Source of the DNA: Clostridium sp. CAG:492
GTDB taxonomy: Bacteria; Bacillota; Clostridia; TANB77; CAG-508
Assembly (NCBI GenBank): GCA_000434335.1
Contig: FR878324.1
Coordinates: forward strand, 55,895 to 93,991
Length of the DNA: 38,097 nucleotides
Direction of reading: 5' to 3'
The position numbers and the translations under genes are program-made. The notes beneath the pieces were generated by a model, which saw only the letters and a list, made by a program, of their open reading frames with translations, made no database searches and was not told where the DNA came from. How positions within the stretch are numbered: position 1 is the first letter of the stretch; each line of letters begins with the position of its first letter. Shown here in pieces: positions 37,780 through 38,097 of the stretch.

Positions 37780-38097
37780 TTAAGAAATCAAATCCTTGAT
37801 AAATTTAGCAATTCTAGGTGCATATATTTTATTTACATATTCTTGTTTGAAATGCAATCCATCATTTGTCCATGTGTTTTTATTAAATTGTCCTAAACTT
37901 CCTAATTGGTTCATGTCTAATAGTGGAACACTAAAATATCTTGCCAAATCTTTAATCGCATTTATATAATCTAATTTTGTTAAACCAGCTTCATTTTTTG
38001 GTGATGTTGGTGTACTGTTTGCCATTGGCGTTATCATAATTATTATGGTTGATGCAGGATTATTTGTTATTAAATAATTCATTAATTTTTTATATCC
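37780..38097 (-). CDS. SGNH/GDSL hydrolase (C-terminal part, cut by window edge)
   Basis: The frame is open through the right edge: before the Met at 38082 it reads GYKKL, so the Met is internal. The 105 visible residues include STIIIMITPMANS, the strand-4 region of SGNH hydrolases, YINAIKDLARYFSVPLLD, and the C-terminal catalytic block WTNDGLHF with Asp and His three residues apart. The nucleophile Ser block lies outside. SGNH esterases next to holins are often phage tail-fibre or wall-associated enzymes that deacetylate sugars. The stop is 28 bases before the holin start. Confidence 0.78.
   Translation of the reverse strand, partial: GYKKLMNYLITNNPASTIIIMITPMANSTPTSPKNEAGLTKLDYINAIKDLARYFSVPLLDMNQLGSLGQFNKNTWTNDGLHFKQEYVNKIYAPRIAKFIKDLIS

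Overview
This window is strongly AT-rich chromosomal DNA from a low-GC anaerobic Firmicute, most likely an uncultured gut-type member of Clostridia; no genus can be named from the sequence. The pointers are a SCIFF ranthipeptide precursor (a clostridial hallmark), a glutamate-synthase-linked [FeFe] hydrogenase, a T-box leader on ileS, AGGAGG-type ribosome binding sites and TTGACA/TATAAT promoters. Almost all genes are on the minus strand.

Layout. 1-2577: an ABC efflux-type pair (permease cut by the left edge, ATPase complete) under two matching palindromes, a membrane-anchored SH3/L,D-transpeptidase, and a small DUF2651-like membrane protein. 2587-6720: short-chain dehydrogenase, VanZ-like protein and hisS, then a lysine-rich protein with ten perfect-length 20-residue repeats. 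6863-10107: pyruvate kinase, a frameshifted GIY-YIG gene, tRNA-Gln closely followed by the SCIFF peptide gene, and a Na+/Ca2+ antiporter. 10145-12737: [FeFe] hydrogenase plus GltD-like NAD(P)H flavoprotein. 13086-15163: a small Cys-tailed membrane protein, a YhcC-type radical SAM gene with no visible RBS, and a complete type III toxin-antitoxin locus (ToxN toxin, three-repeat ToxI RNA, terminator, promoter).

15197-23251 is a lower-glycolysis block read leftward: gap, pgk, tpiA, gpmI, then an IscU/NifU-like scaffold and a GGGtGRT-family protein, then eno with its own promoter. With pyk nearby, this covers every step from glyceraldehyde-3-phosphate to pyruvate; the hydrogenase could dispose of the resulting reductant. 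deoD is divergent from gap. 24286-28160 carries T-box-controlled ileS flanked by two small genes of unlike base composition. 28171-31653 has an alpha/beta hydrolase and three paralogous Tim44-like/zinc-ribbon proteins; ychF follows.

From about 33.1 kb to the right edge the content turns accessory: a divergent small gene and XRE regulator, then, reading leftward from the edge, an SGNH hydrolase (cut), a holin, a secreted C39-type peptidase with two SH3 domains, and a three-gene operon of unknown function: a STAS-like/HATPase fusion, a DUF4325 STAS-like protein and a membrane coiled-coil protein. This looks like the lysis end of a prophage carrying an accessory partner-switch-like module, and it is the best candidate here for an undescribed system.
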